DNA of 64,000 nucleotides from Gymnogyps californianus. Taxonomy: Eukaryota > Chordata > Aves > Accipitriformes > Cathartidae. Within the stretch, counting starts at the first letter, position 1; each line of letters starts with the position of its first letter. The DNA lies in NCBI RefSeq assembly GCF_018139145.2, contig NC_059474.1, positions 42,302,344 to 42,366,343 on the forward strand. The letters run 5' to 3'. Under the pieces are notes generated by a model. That model worked only from the letters and a program-made list of their open reading frames with translations, searched no databases and had not been told where the DNA came from. Both the position numbers and the translations under genes were made by a program. This document shows positions 1 through 13,103 of the stretch, piece after piece.

Positions 1-665
1 ACTTTTCCCGAGTTGCTAAACATACTGATCAAATCATGGGGAGTTTTAATATCAAATATACTTCTCTGTATATTTCTATCTGATTTCTCATTGGTGCTTT
101 TTCAGAAACCCCTTTGTAGGCCTGCTGTTCCTCACATTTTTAATGGGAAGATTTTTGTATCCAGAATTCTTTCCTCTTTGTGTTAAAAGGCCTGGGAGGT
201 AGCTGCCTTCAGACAGCAAACAGATGGTTTCACGTCAGCTTGCATTTTTTTTCTCCCTTTCCTAATTGGTCATCAAAGGCCGACCAATGCCCAAATGGAG
301 CATTACTGTTAATGCAACCTAAATATTTTTTATTTACACTCCACTATAAATAAAGTGGAGTAAACAAGATAGCATCGGATACTAAATCAATACTATTTTA
401 CCATAGTCAAACTTCTCCAGTGTTCCCCAAAGAGACCATATGACTCATATGACTGCCTGGAAATACTTGTAAGCTCCAGAATTATGACATTTACATATAA
501 AGACAGAGAAACAGAAAATTGAAAGTGCCGTAAGGGGAAAAAGAACTATCTTGATGAACAATATTTTCTTCCAATGACCTCAACAGCACTTAACAGTATA
601 ATGCCCTCAGCATCTACATTAAAGCATCCTCATCCTTCATCTAATCATGAATTAGACTGAAGGTC
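1..665. other. Unique non-coding DNA
   Basis: AT-rich sequence with no recognisable repeat or long frame. One exon-like segment sits at 106-198 on the plus strand: a good pyrimidine-rich acceptor before 106, an open frame, and a weak donor (GTAGCT) at 199. Its translation is very hydrophobic, which T-rich DNA gives by chance, so it is not called as an exon. Confidence 0.5.
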
Positions 666-670
666 ATGAT
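666..670. repeat. Target-site duplication, left copy (ATGAT)
   Basis: Five bases, ATGAT, directly before the LTR start; identical to 1275-1279 directly after its end. Confidence 0.9.
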
Positions 671-1274
671 TGTCGTGGTTTAACGCCAGCCAGCAACTAA
701 GCACCATGTAGCCGCTCCCTCACTCTCCCCCCCCCACTCCCAGTGGGATGGGGAAGAGGATCAGAAAAAAGAAATAAAACTCGTGGGTTGAGATAAGAAC
801 AGTTAAATAACTAAAGTAAAATAAAATATAATAATAATAACAATAATAAAATATAATAATATAATAATTGCAATGAAAATGAATATAACAAAAAAAGAGA
901 GAGAAATAAAACCCAAGAAAATACAAGTGATGCATAATGCAATTGCTCACCACCCGCTGACCAATGCCAGAGCCGCGATCCACCCCTCCCAGCCAACTCC
1001 CCCGTTTATATACTGAGCATGACGTTCTATGGTATGGAATATCCCTTTGGCTAGTTCGGGTCAGCTGTCCTGGCTATGCTCCCTCCCAGCTTCTTGCACA
1101 CCTGCTTGCTGGCAGAGCATGGGAAACTGAAAAAATCCTTGACTTAGGATAAGCACTACTTAGCAACGACTAAAACATCAGTGCATTATCAACATTATTC
1201 TCACACTAAATCCAAAACACACCGTACCAGCTATTAAGAAGAAAATTAACTCTATCCCAGCTGAAACCAGGACA
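671..1274 (-). mobile_element. Solitary ERVL-type endogenous retrovirus LTR
   Basis: The 604-bp element begins TGTCGTGG and ends CCAGGACA, the TG...CA ends of an LTR. It is bracketed by identical 5-bp copies ATGAT at 666-670 and 1275-1279. A 5-bp duplication is typical of ERVL (class III) elements; no gag, pol or env follows, so this is a solo LTR left by LTR-LTR recombination. Read on the minus strand it starts TGTCCTGGTTTCAGCTGG and has a TATA-like TATATAAA (plus 1004-1013), then a T-rich and AAT-rich stretch (plus about 810-870), which sets the orientation. From memory the whole sequence matches an LTR family common in songbirds and other Neoaves; the exact family name needs a Repbase or Dfam search. 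The exact duplication and mostly intact sequence suggest it is younger than the CR1 copies here. Short open frames inside it are not genes. Confidence 0.93.
1004..1013 (-). promoter_or_regulatory. TATA-like box in the LTR
   Basis: On the minus strand the sequence reads TATATAAAC, just upstream of a GC-rich segment. In the LTR's own orientation this lies mid-element, where a retroviral U3 promoter is expected. Whether it still drives transcription cannot be told from sequence. Confidence 0.5.
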
Positions 1275-1279
1275 ATGAT
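1275..1279. repeat. Target-site duplication, right copy (ATGAT)
   Basis: Right-hand partner of the 5-bp duplication made when the retrovirus integrated. The exact match fixes both LTR boundaries to the base. Confidence 0.9.
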
Positions 1280-4200
1280 TGAACCATATGCTAGGGTAAC
1301 TGGGAGGCAGGAAATTTTAGGGGCAGAGGGGAGGGTGGAGAACAAATAGGCAGGCTGCTATTTTCTAGAATTGTCATAGTATAATTTCCAGAAATCTCCT
1401 TTCAAGCATAGAGGAAGAGAATGCATTTGTGACTAAGTTTAGGGCTTTAGCTACATGACAAAAGGAGCCTTAAAATGTAAGAAAGATTAGATTACTTTTT
1501 CCATCTTTAATTGCTCTCCCTTTGGGTTAATCCAGCATTTCAGTAGGTTGCTAGATATACCAACTACTTCCTGATTACAGAAGAATGATGACTGGGTACA
1601 TAACAAGAAAGATGGCTGAGTACATAAGATTAAAGATCCATCTACCAGACAAGGAAGTTAGTATCTTAGTAGACCTTATACAGGATAAACCATGAACAGT
1701 TTTTTCTCTCTCTTAGGAACCCCAAATCCTCCTTCCTATAGAAATTTTCTCTCTGTAACGATGGAAATATTTTGTGTTTCTACAGGTCTGGCTGCTCCAT
1801 TATATTTCACACTACAAAACTATATTATATTTACAAACAATACATTTCTAAGCATATGTCTATCATGTAATTCTTGCTGAACCTTGACTGTAGGGAATGA
1901 AATAGGGATTTTCTTTACCTTAAACCGTAGAATCTCTGTAGTAACAGCTAAGCACCAACTTTCCCAAAAGAACCTTGGATCTACAGGAGCCATGAAAGCT
2001 CGAGATCACCTGATGACTCTTTTTAAGCATAATCTGTACTTTTGAATGTAATCCTGGGTTTTACCTTTTGTTCACACCCAACAGCACAGGTGGATATCAG
2101 GTCTGGGTAGAAGTGCTGCAGTACCTATCCTGGGACAAAGTGTTACACCTAAGAAAATATAGAACAACAATATTTGCTGCCACTAGACACATATTATCAT
2201 TGAGCGACTAGAAAGGGTTCTGGAGGTTCTGACTGTACCCACTTTCCAGGTAGGAAGGAATGCTGGTAAATACAGCAATTCTGCAATTTTGGGTTGATTA
2301 AGTAAGAGCACGTCATTAGCTTTACAATGCAGAGCTGATCAAGGTATTAGAGTCTTACTTTATTATTTTGTCAAAAAATGGATAGGGTACAACTTCTTAT
2401 TGAAAACATTGGGGGCAAAACAGCTGTAAGAAAATCTCTTTCCTCCTTTCAACTTGGCTAGAAGCTTTGGCTGCATAAAACCAGAGAACTCTCCCTCTCT
2501 TCCTTTTATATTTTAACTATGCATCAAAATATCTTTTTATTCTTCAGTGCCAAGATTTCTGTAACACTTCAGAAGATTTAGAGCATACACACCAAAACCA
2601 CTGCTTATTACACTGACCAGCACTGTCTCCCTGGCATTCCACTTCCTCTGTGCATATGGCTCTACCTTGTCCGTCCTATGGAGCATGCTTCTGTTCTGTG
2701 TTTATAGAGAACCCCCTCCCCTCCCTGGCATGTCCCAATGTCCTATGCCAGAACAAATAAACAACAACACGGAAACTATGATGGGGCCCACTACTTTCTC
2801 ATAAGCACTGGGAATTAAAACCTGGATGAGCTGGCATTAGTAAAACGTTTGTCACTTGTTGATGGCAGAATAGAACCTAACTACTTTGTTATTTTAACAC
2901 CAGAGGATGGATAAATAGCAGATAAAATGTATATAAGAAACAATCTGAAGAAACACCCGTAAGAGCATCATTATGAACTAGAAATATTCATATAAAAATA
3001 CTTTCCATGTTGTGAAGTTTAACTCATACACATAAACCTAAATTCTGCTAAATTCTCCTAAATTATGCAGCTAGTATCACTAAACAAAGTCAGGCTATAT
3101 ATAAAAATGAAGAGATAATACATATAAACAAAGCTTTTCAGGATTGGAACTACTAACTTGTATAGTCCTTTTAATCTGCAACACCAACAGATTAATAATG
3201 ATTCTTTTTAGTTGGCTTCTCTGACCGTTATCTGAAATCTAATATGTATTTTCCATGGCCAGAATAGAATCAACCAATGCAGAAGTCACAGGAAAGTCCT
3301 GTTAGGTTCTTCTGGTTTTTTGAAGGACAGATTTTATCATAGAAATTCTGTTCATATGGCTGAAAGGCATCTATTCCCTGGTCTCACCCAAGGCAGAAGC
3401 TGACTACTAATGCTCTGTGAGCCTTGCTTCATGATCATTAATTTGACACAGCACTCCTCTGAGTTCTATTCCAATTCAAAACTTTTACTAGGGAAGTTTG
3501 TGCTCAATGAAGTGAGGATCACAGTTAATTTTAGAATATTTATATCATATCCAGTGAGAAACATATTAATAGCATTAGTTTGGTTCAGTCATGATTTCTT
3601 TTTTCCAGAAGCAGATTCTGTTTCATTTTGAAGAGGTTTAATAAAAATTAGACTGACACATTTATACAAGCAGCTTGAATGTCACAGCATCCCTGATTAA
3701 ACATTTAGGGTGGCATGTCAAATTCTTGGCAAAGTCTAGAATCGCTCCAATTTTCCAGAAGGGATTGGCATATACATAATGTCCCCGTTTATCACAAAGC
3801 TGCTGAGCTGCATTTTTAATGAAAAAGAAATCTTTTACTGTGGTCATTCTACACGGTGTATATTTACATAGCATTTAAATAAAGACTAAATTTTGAAGTG
3901 AACCATAAATTGACCAATTGACAAAAGCGTGAGCCCTACAGTCCTACTTAGCATTAAATTCAATGTGTTAATCCTATAAAATCAAGATCTCAGAAACATA
4001 AAGACAGATTAGTGTTTATAGATCCAGGAACTAATGATCAAAATATCTTTCATACATTTTTCTTTACAACTATATCAGGCAAAATAGTGACAACCAGAAT
4101 AGAGGTAGTGTAATTTCTTCCATTCAACCCTTGACATCACCAATTACCTTCCAAAATTTTTCTTTCATGGATTCATGTTTTTATATGAAAAAAATCAGAA

Positions 4201-7200
4201 ATCAGCTTTTGAAAAAATAGACAAGCAAAAGTAAAAACATTCATGATATTGTAAAGAAAGATCTTCATAATTTTTAATTGTACAATCAGTGAAGTGATTT
4301 GACTATAAAAATAAGTAGTTGGCAGAGAAATATTCATCACTGACTCAAATTCTTCAATTGTTGGACAGTGTTTCTCGTTCAAACAAATATTCAGGCAATT
4401 CAGGCAGGTAAGGTGTAACTTTTTCACTCTTGCTATTATTCATTGTCTTTAGAAACAGAAGTAACTCTTTTTATATATGGCCAAAGCTTTGGTAAAATTT
4501 TTCCACTTATCCATTTACATACAAGGCCAAGCGACAAAAATGATCAATCTCCCTTGGCAGGAGGTAGAGAGAATAAGAGTATCTACAGACACTGAGGGCT
4601 GTAAAAATGTATGCTTGAAGATACATTGGAGAATGAAACAATCTATACTAGCAACTTTCAATAACATATGGCCAGGTTTTCTCACTAATGGCATGAATCC
4701 CTCATTACCTCTTCTCTGAATAATATTTAAATTTCACTATTGTACGTGAAAAATAATATGCAACATAACCCTTCAACAGCATTAAAGTGCTCAGTTTTCA
4801 TATTTGGACCTGCAGGTGGTATTTCTCTTTCTGGCACAGTCACATAAGAAAACAGACATTTGAATAAATTTGTTGAGCTCAAAGTTACATTCAAATCTTA
4901 TTCTGCACGTACACTACTGTTCAACTGGTCATACTGTGGCTTCAAAACACAGTGACTGCTTTACTGAAAGTTACACCATCAATTATTAAAATTCCTTAAT
5001 TTATGGAATTTATAAAAACAGTGCTTTGGAAGACAGTAGTAGAGTATACAGGCATATTGTCTTGAATGCATCTTGATGGTTCTGGTGCACTCTGTCTTCA
5101 AAATTGTGTATCTTCCAACTATTTGTTCACCATTCCATTGCATATAAATATGAAGGGGGGTAAAAGGAACAACAAAACACATCTATCATTTTTACACTGA
5201 ATGAAGCATCAGAAATGTAATTCAGGTTATCACAAGTTCAGTGAAAGATATCTAGATGGCAGAGTGCATCCATTGCACAGACTAGCTGATCTGTAGGAGG
5301 AAAGCCCACTGTAACACTTCAGGATATAAGTTTCTAGCTTATTCCTGGAAATTCCCAGAGAAGGTAGTACCTCTTCATTTTCTTGAATATTTTGCTAGTA
5401 GAACATAGATATTTCTGCTAATGTAGAACAGTCTTAGGTGTATTTATCATGAATAAACATCATGGATGAGTTTTGAACATCTTATATTTCATTTTAGTTT
5501 TGGGAATACACTTATGTGAACTAGTAAGAGGAGACTTGTATAAACCTAAAGAAGAAATTGAAATAATATTTGAAACTCACTTAAAACAATGATATCTGTC
5601 CTGTGGACTTTATTGGGTTCCAGAGCTGATATTTCAGGTATTAATGCAGGAATTGATCTCAGAAAAGCCTCCCATTCATTTCCCTTGTACTCCCTTCTAC
5701 CTGTCACCTTTGTTCCTTTTCTCCTATAGTGCATGTGGTTTGTATCACCTATAAATGTGCCAAGACTCCAGTAAGATGCATTTGTTCCAGTGCAAACCAT
5801 CTCAAAGGAAGGACTTTCTATTATCATGGAAGACTCAAAATAGTAATAATAAAAATCTCCTAATTAGTTCAAATGGCCTGTTCTGCTTTAAATACTTTGG
5901 AGGCTATGGGAATGTCTGTATACACTTTGGACACACAGCTTAGAAATGTAGTCTCAATGGAGAGAAAAAGTTTCCTTCTAAAAGAGTTTCTAGTGTTTGC
6001 TGAGGCAATTTTTTAATGGAGCTTGAAATCTGACTGTTTTGTAGAACACTGACAGGGCTGTGGCAAGCAGAATTTGTCCTATACAAAAGAGAAAAAGTCA
6101 AATTTGCTTCCACCTAGAGTCACATTGATGTCCGTCTTCATAGAACTCACTTGTCCTTGTGGCTGATGTTTCTGTATCTGGAAAGCTGTAGGTTATGAGT
6201 TCCAGGACAGGACTCAGGCAGACTTTTGTTTAGAGTTGACCATCCAAGAGGAGAAGGGAACTAAGGGCAAACAACAGTGAAAAAGAACACACAAGGTTTT
6301 TTGCTAAATTAAATGGTCAAACAGCTGAAGCGGCAATACTGATCACCTATAGAGCTGGAAGAGAAATCCTTTCCTCACTCAGGTACCGTAAGCTATTGCA
6401 AATACAATTCAGATCACCCCTTTCCAATATACTGTTACTGCAGTTTAGTTTCCTTTTGACAGCAAATGCTAAATCCCTGACATGCATCCTGTGTTAATTG
6501 TGTAATGTCACAGTGTCTCTAGGTTTGATCTGCAGCACACCAAAACAGTTATAACTACCAGTAGCCATATACTGTAATATAGAAGTAGGAATTATCCAGA
6601 GCTGTGCATTACACAACCTGCAGTGTTACCTGATAACTCTGATGGTGCAGTGCTAACAGCGCGGCTGTCTCTTCTTCCTTCCTACTGGTCTTCCAGAGGT
6701 ATTCCTAATGGAAAGTGGGCAGGGTAGCCCTACTTGCTTTGTTTCTCTTGTAAGAGCAATTTGACATCTAAGGGTGGAAAAAATGTGTAAATAAAAAAAG
6801 TACAAAACCACCCTAGTGTAAATCCACCAAGTCCATAGCCTAGGGATCTGCACTGCATATACCAATCACAGGATATTAATACATGCATTCCTTTGAGCTC
6901 TTGTGGTGTCTGTTAGGAAATGCATCCCAGGTGTTTCGTGTTCCCTGTTTGTCTCTAAGGTTTAGGTTGGTACAATGTCCGATCCAGTCACAGAGTCTCC
7001 CCGCTTACCGAACTATTGCTGTGCTTCCTATAAAATTCAGGTCTTCATGGAGCTTGAAAGAAAATACAGATTAGCTGGGACTGAGTGATCCCATGGAGAG
7101 TGGTGGAATAAAACTCTTAAAGAATGCAGGTTAAATGTGAAGCAAACCCACACAAATGTTTCAACTGGAAATTTTGGTGTTTGTTCAACAATAGACTTGT

Positions 7201-8580
7201 ATAATTGAATTTTCAAGGTTAAAACTAACAACAATATTTATAATTCCCCAAGAAAGGAAAATCTTAAATTTCAACAGACTCTAAAATCACATTTCCAAAT
7301 TTAATGTTTAATAGATTAACTTCCTTTCAAGCCAACTGAAAACAGACCTTTTACTTCCTAAACAGTGTTTTACCACCACTCCCCAAGAAACCTCTATTGT
7401 CAAAACTAAAAAGACTCCTATCAGCTATTTCATCCTGATTGTAATTTCCCTCCCCACAATTTTATGTTATAGTATGTATAGAGGAATGAGGCTCTCTAGT
7501 GCAATATACCAGACAAAGAAATGATGGCTAATGCAGTTGTTCCACCGTATAAATGTTTCCAGTAATTTATCCATCAAAAGTAGGAAACATGTTTAATTAT
7601 ATTGTTGCACAGCTGCTGCAGGAATATTTTATCCATCAGAAATGACATGCACAATAATGGCCTAGTGAAGTTAAATACCATAAAAAAGAAAATAATTCAT
7701 AGCAGAAAGTTCATGAATTTACATTTTCTCTTTTAAAAAGACTGCAGTAGAAAAAACCAAAAACTATGCTATGAAATAATTCATTTTTCAGCACTATTAA
7801 TTCAGTTTACTCTGGCATGAATACTGATGCTTTGCAGAGCACACCATATCTAAGACTAACCATTTCAAGGGTGAAGATGGGAGCAATTTCATTTATTAGA
7901 TTTCTCCTGTTTCCTTTAATATCTCTTTTGGTAGGAAGGATCATTTAGGCTTTGTTTCAGATCAGAGCTTTTTACTCTTAGTCTTCATTACTGATGAAAA
8001 TCTAGAGACCAACAGCATATTCATTTAATATACTATAGAATAATTCATGCCTGGAAGAGTAAAGTAAAAGGAAAAAAAGAAAAAGCAAGCCTCCCTGCTA
8101 AAAAGGGACATTAGTCACTTCTCTGTCATTTTTTTGGCAGCTGATGTTCTGTGTTTTGTAAATCATTACATCTAAAACAGCTGAAGCTGTAAAACTAATG
8201 TAGCAGGTCAGGGAAAACAACCAAAACAGGGTCAGAGAATCTGAACCCATGTTACCAGTTCAGTCACTCTTGTGTCACATTATTTACTCTTCATTTTAGC
8301 ATGCTAACTTATCAATATCACTGCTAATAAGAAATACTATCCTCTACACACTTTCAGAGACCTTTGCTACAGAAATGTAAGAACTGGAAGTTTTGGAAAC
8401 AAAAGCAGTAAGGCGTTTTTTCGAAACAAGGATTTTTAGAAAGACTTTGTAATGAGAGGATATAATAGAATGACTATTCACATCACAGGAAGCACGAAGA
8501 GTAGCAATGAAAAACAAACTAGTAATGTGAAGCAAGAGAAGATAAAGGACAAGAGGCAGTTATTAGTTTAGACATGTGAG
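1280..8580. other. Unique non-coding DNA
   Basis: About 7.3 kb of AT-rich DNA with only short frames (up to 93 codons, 5546-5827 minus), which are expected by chance at this base composition. No clear transposon ends, tandem arrays or RNA genes. Exon-like segments near 1717 (plus) and 2066-2149 (minus) have fair splice sites but either a poor donor or a stop in the only useful frame. Confidence 0.5.
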
Positions 8581-8584
8581 GCGA

Positions 8585-8880
8585 GACCTTTTATTAAAAT
8601 ACATGGCAAAGGGCTTGAATTTGATTCTGAAAGAGATATGAAGGCAAAAAACCTGGAGTTGAACAGAAAGAGATAAGTGTGGGAGAAGACGACATATCAA
8701 GTATTCAGATTTTAGATATGAAGGAAGAAGGGACAAATTGTCCAGAAGGATATGAACAGAAAGGAGGAAAGGATGGATTTTGATGATAAAATGGAAAGAA
8801 GGCTTACTGAGCTGCAAAAGAGAATAAAGAGGAGTCAAGAATGACACTGAGTGGATTAGCCAGAGCAAAGAAAACAATGA
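8585..8880. repeat. Ancient degraded interspersed repeat, family not named
   Basis: The stretch is purine-rich and contains landmarks, in order, that I remember from an old repeat common in mammalian DNA: a CATGG..AAGG..TTG..TTT.ATTCTGA block near 8602-8632, a CAGATTT.AGATAT block near 8705-8722, and GAGGAGTCAAGAATGACAC near 8829-8849 followed by GCC.GAGCAA. Order and spacing agree over nearly 300 bp, which argues against chance, but I cannot name the family or its class. The 104-codon minus-strand frame (8563-8877) is explained by purine bias and is not a gene. Confidence 0.4.
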
Positions 8881-11339
8881 AGCTCATGAATAAAAAATAC
8901 TACTCATTGATCTAGTCTTACTGTACACCTTTCGTCATCTTTCAACGACAACATCAGAACTGCAGCTGTGTTACTTTCAAATGCAAAAATGTTACCATTG
9001 ATTTCTGTATTGGAAAAGGTGCTGCTCACACTGTCTTTAAAGCAATTTAGGGAATCAAAACTTAACATTTTCTATAATAGCAACTAAGGAGTGATGTATG
9101 CAATAAAATTTTTATGGAATGATCTCCATCTCATTGGCACAAAAGTAGTACTTAATAAAGATATATTCATTTCTCCAAACTTACAGAATATTTATCTACA
9201 AACCTCAGAACCAAATACAAATATTTCTTGAGCAGTCTTATCATGTATCTCTTTCTGTGATTCATTGATTTTTTTTGGAATGTATTACCTGGTCTTAAAC
9301 CTAAACAGAATGAAAGGAAAATGCCATCCTAAAGGTCAGATATCCAAACTAAAAAGAAGATTTTTAGAGATAGGAATTAAAACCAGACATATTAAAAAAA
9401 AACATTATTTGTTTTTAGCTGACAACTACATACTGTAAAGAAAACTCAGTCACATTTAGAGTGAGCTTCAGCAGATATTAAAAAAGAATTGATTAACTTT
9501 ACCAGGAAAAAAACCAAATTTCTTTTGTACATGAAACTATAAACCTATTTACTTGTAAAATCATTAACATATTTTGGAGGTTTAGGAGTGTTTCTGACAA
9601 AATGAGTGGGGGTTTTGGGTACTTTTCACTGTATGCTTTTCCAAATTTTTTCAAAATATAAAATTCACATACTCCTTTCTGTTACTAACCAATAAGATAT
9701 AAAAATAGAGAGCTCCTAACATCCAACTAGTGGCATTCAATTGGATCAATGTCAGAAAAATGCTTTTCCTTTAAACAAGATGAAAGAATTAACACTGCAT
9801 TTTCCAAACAACTTCCATTTATATTTCCGTTGAAGCATCCGATTCTCTCATGAGATGCATGACTACTCATGCTGACATTAAGCTCAGTCTAGATTCAGCA
9901 GAAAGCTGTTCCTGAACCTGAACATTCAAATAAGACTGAAGTGACACATATACATCTAGAGTATAATCTACACTATTTCAACACACGTTTCCCCTTTTGA
10001 AGTAATATTTTAAGACTACTTCTTCACGAGGTGTCTGAAATAAGATTCTCTCATTCACAGATGTGGAAAGTGAACTTGAACCCCTGGAAAATACAGTCTA
10101 TATACAGCAAGGAATGGGGAATGACGAAAGCCCAGCTAGCTCGATTTACTTTCTTTACCATTTACTCACATTCTGTCAGACATTCAAACATGTAAACAAA
10201 AAAAGACAAAAAGTATGCTTGCTCAAGAGACCAGAATCTCCTGTACATCAATATAATACAGGACATTTATGGCTTCATCAATTTTAAAAGATGAGGAGAT
10301 AATTATTTCTCATTTTAAATGAACATAAAGTAGTAAAAGTGAAGCTTTACAGATACTCATTTTGTTTCTCTACCTATATTTCAGCTCCTTGATGTTCAAT
10401 ATAATTTCATATTTTCTAGTTTTTGGTTGTCCAGGGAAAGTCCTGAGGACCCTTAATTGTACTTTGTAGCTTTACTTTAAATAAGCATAGCAAGGTATTT
10501 CTAGAAAGGTCCAAGTTTCTGAGTTTTCCAAAAAAGTCTGTTCTTATACACAGAAAAGAGATATCTTGCAAATTCCTACTATTTAATTTTGGGCAAGTAA
10601 GAAAGGATGCCTTTGGATTTGGGGAAACACCTTGGCATTTTCCTACAAATATTAAAAGAAGACAGCATTATGAGCAATGCAGAGACTTAAAGCTTCAGGA
10701 GTCTTGCTAGTCTCCGTGGTTAATTACTGTGTAAAAGAAAAGCAGTATTAAGTAGATAATGATATATGGTAGAATTTAATAATGAACAATAAACTTCTCT
10801 TGGAATTTTCTGACCATTTAATACAAGATATAAATACTTATTAAATTTTAAAGCATGATTAAAAAGGAAAAATAAGGAAGGTTTGCACTTCTCTGGAAAG
10901 TTCTAAGAGATTTATTCATCAAGATATGAAAAAATAACATTAGATTAAGAAAGAGTCTTACAAAAGCATAACAGCATCAGAATACGATTTCTTAAAAGCT
11001 GGACTAATATAATCATCAAAGTACTAAATTCCTAGCTGCATCTTCTTCCTGGAAGCTAAATCTATAAGCATACCTGATAGACATTTCCTTAAACCATTTA
11101 TGTCCTATCAGTCTGTCATATAATTGACACACTTCTTTGCCTTTAAATTAAACCAGTTTTTTTCAGTGATATAAAAGCCTCCCAGCTTTCTGTCAATATA
11201 TCTCTGCACACAAGAATAGTGAAGTTAAGAGTTTTCCTATCTGGTTAGCTATGAGCAGCTACTATATAGTGACAGCTCTTTTCTTGAACACAGAAAGCAA
11301 AACCAGAAATATTTTCATTTATTTTGGTGTATATCTATA

Positions 11340-11383
11340 TGTGTGTGTGTGTGCCATGTACATAAATAGGTGTGTGTGTATAC
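11340..11383. repeat. (TG)n microsatellite, interrupted
   Basis: Seven TG units at 11340-11353, a 17-base interruption, then a second run of about five units from 11371 into TATACACC. Confidence 0.85.
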
Positions 11384-11749
11384 ACCAAAACATGCATTCA
11401 TACCTGTATGTATATATGCACATATACAAATTTTCACTCAAAGGAACAGTGGAAAACTTAATTGAATGATAAAAGTTTCAAATAAATGGATGAAAGAGAT
11501 TAGCATTTGTGAGATGGGGCCTCCAACAACCCATCTGCTGAGACAGATATAAAGAAACTTGATTGGCCAATTGCCTTAATATTATAAAAACTACATCAAA
11601 AAACTGAACTGATGGACAAGGTGCTTTGGAATAAAAAGAAACAATTACAAATGTAATTTCAGCAAAGCTCTTTCTAACTGTATCCTATAGAGAATGAAAA
11701 ACGTCTGTTCTGATGAGAAATTTTGTAAAAGTTATTTTGTGGCTTCTTT

Positions 11750-11771
11750 ATGGGCTTTGTTTAAAGCCCAT
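11750..11771. repeat. Perfect short hairpin, 9-bp arms
   Basis: ATGGGCTTT, a 4-base spacer GTTT, then AAAGCCCAT. Too short for a microRNA precursor; no other function suggested. Confidence 0.6.
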
Positions 11772-12090
11772 TTACAACCAGTGACAGGTTTTCAACTCAC
11801 TTCAGGGGTTTCAGAGCACAGTGTATTTTGCTGCAAGAAGAGAGATACAAAGAACTCCTCTTTTTATTTCTGTCATTAAGTATTAGAACTATTGAACTGT
11901 GAGTATCACCTTTGGTGTTTTCTAGTATTTCTTTTTAAGGCAATGGTTTTAATTATCTATAATTTTGACAAAATAGAATCATTAAGGCTGAAATTTTCCA
12001 TGCAAGATTACTTTAATTTGTTTTGTCTTGATTTTAGCAAAAACAGTTTAGAGAAAGTGTATTGTTCCCTAAATATTAAAAGAAATTATT

Positions 12091-12113
12091 ATTGATGATT
12101 GATTCTCATCAAT
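12091..12113. repeat. Perfect short hairpin, 8-bp arms
   Basis: ATTGATGA, seven-base loop, TCATCAAT. Probably chance in AT-rich DNA. Confidence 0.5.
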
Positions 12114-13086
12114 GATTCATTGGAAAGCTATAGAAATTCTGGGCTTTCAAAGCAGGCAGCTAAAATATAGCAGGGAATGTTCTTATAGGAAGCATGAGCT
12201 AGCCATGCCTGTGGAAGTCTGCCCAAATTATCTGCTTCTAAAAAATACAATCTTCATGTGCTTAGAAAAGACAGCTTTACTGTAACTGATAAATTTCATT
12301 TGTACTAAGAATGCTTCAGACTGAGGCCACCAGGTATTTTCCTGGAAGCATCTGAGGACTGTGTAAGATCCTGGTCTGCTTATTAACACTTATAATAGGA
12401 GCCTGTCTTCTCAGTCTCAGTTCTTCCTTTTTCCTTCCTTCCCCAACCCCAGCTTCCCTAGAATAAACCTGGGATTATAACAACAACATAAAAACAATCT
12501 CACAATTAAAGCAGCTGAATGAAAACCCATAGAATTAAATCATATCCTTTCCTCAGCTACTGAATTCCTATGTACTAATGAACAAGCCATTTAAAATAGA
12601 CTTTTCATGAGTGGCCATTAAATGCGAACACATAATTAGTGATCACCTGATTTCTGACCTATGATCCTGATATGCAGACATACCAAATAGTAACATCTGC
12701 AACAGAAGTCAGCAGGAGCTTTGCTTTAAACTACTGTAATATTGAGCTATTTGTAATGCTAAATAGTCTGGAAAGCAGGTCATGGGTAGCTCAGTTTGTC
12801 AACCAAACTGAATGGTATTTTGCTCTTAATGTATATGTATGACAGTATGTGACAATATTTCACCTTCTCATCTTGCAAGGCAATCTGAAAACAAATATTT
12901 TTGAAACAAATAAAGCAGGGATGTTTGCCGTAGAAAAGCAAGGAAAGACATTGCTGGAAATTCTGGAGTTGGAATAGGTTGATACAACGCAAACGGAAGT
13001 AGAGAAAAACAAAAAGAAATTCACAACTTCATCGGTTGAATCCAATCCCATTTTAAGCCTTTCAATCTCTTCAGGAAAAGCAAATT

Positions 13087-13103
13087 AAAAAAAAAAAAAA
13101 AAA
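13087..13103. repeat. A17 homopolymer
   Basis: Seventeen consecutive A. No retroposed body or target duplication was found beside it, so it is not called as a retroposon tail. Confidence 0.85.

Noticed and set aside
106..198. Exon-like segment with good acceptor
   Set aside because: Weak donor (GTAGCT) and a translation made almost only of hydrophobic residues, as T-rich DNA produces.
720..1152. Three open frames of 61-87 codons inside the solo LTR
   Set aside because: They lie wholly in LTR non-coding sequence and are made of its low-complexity T-rich stretch.
1717..1785. Exon-like segment after CTCTCTCTTAG
   Set aside because: Donor CAG|GTCTGG is poor and two of the three frames are closed.
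2066..2149. Minus-strand segment with strong acceptor and AAAAG|GTAAAA donor
   Set aside because: All frames contain a stop before the donor. A non-coding exon is possible but unsupported.
5546..5827. 93-codon minus-strand frame with ordinary amino-acid composition
   Set aside because: About this many frames of the length are expected by chance, no clear acceptor precedes it, and no family is recognised.
13087..13103. A17 run as the tail of a processed pseudogene
   Set aside because: No gene-like body before it and no target duplication around it.
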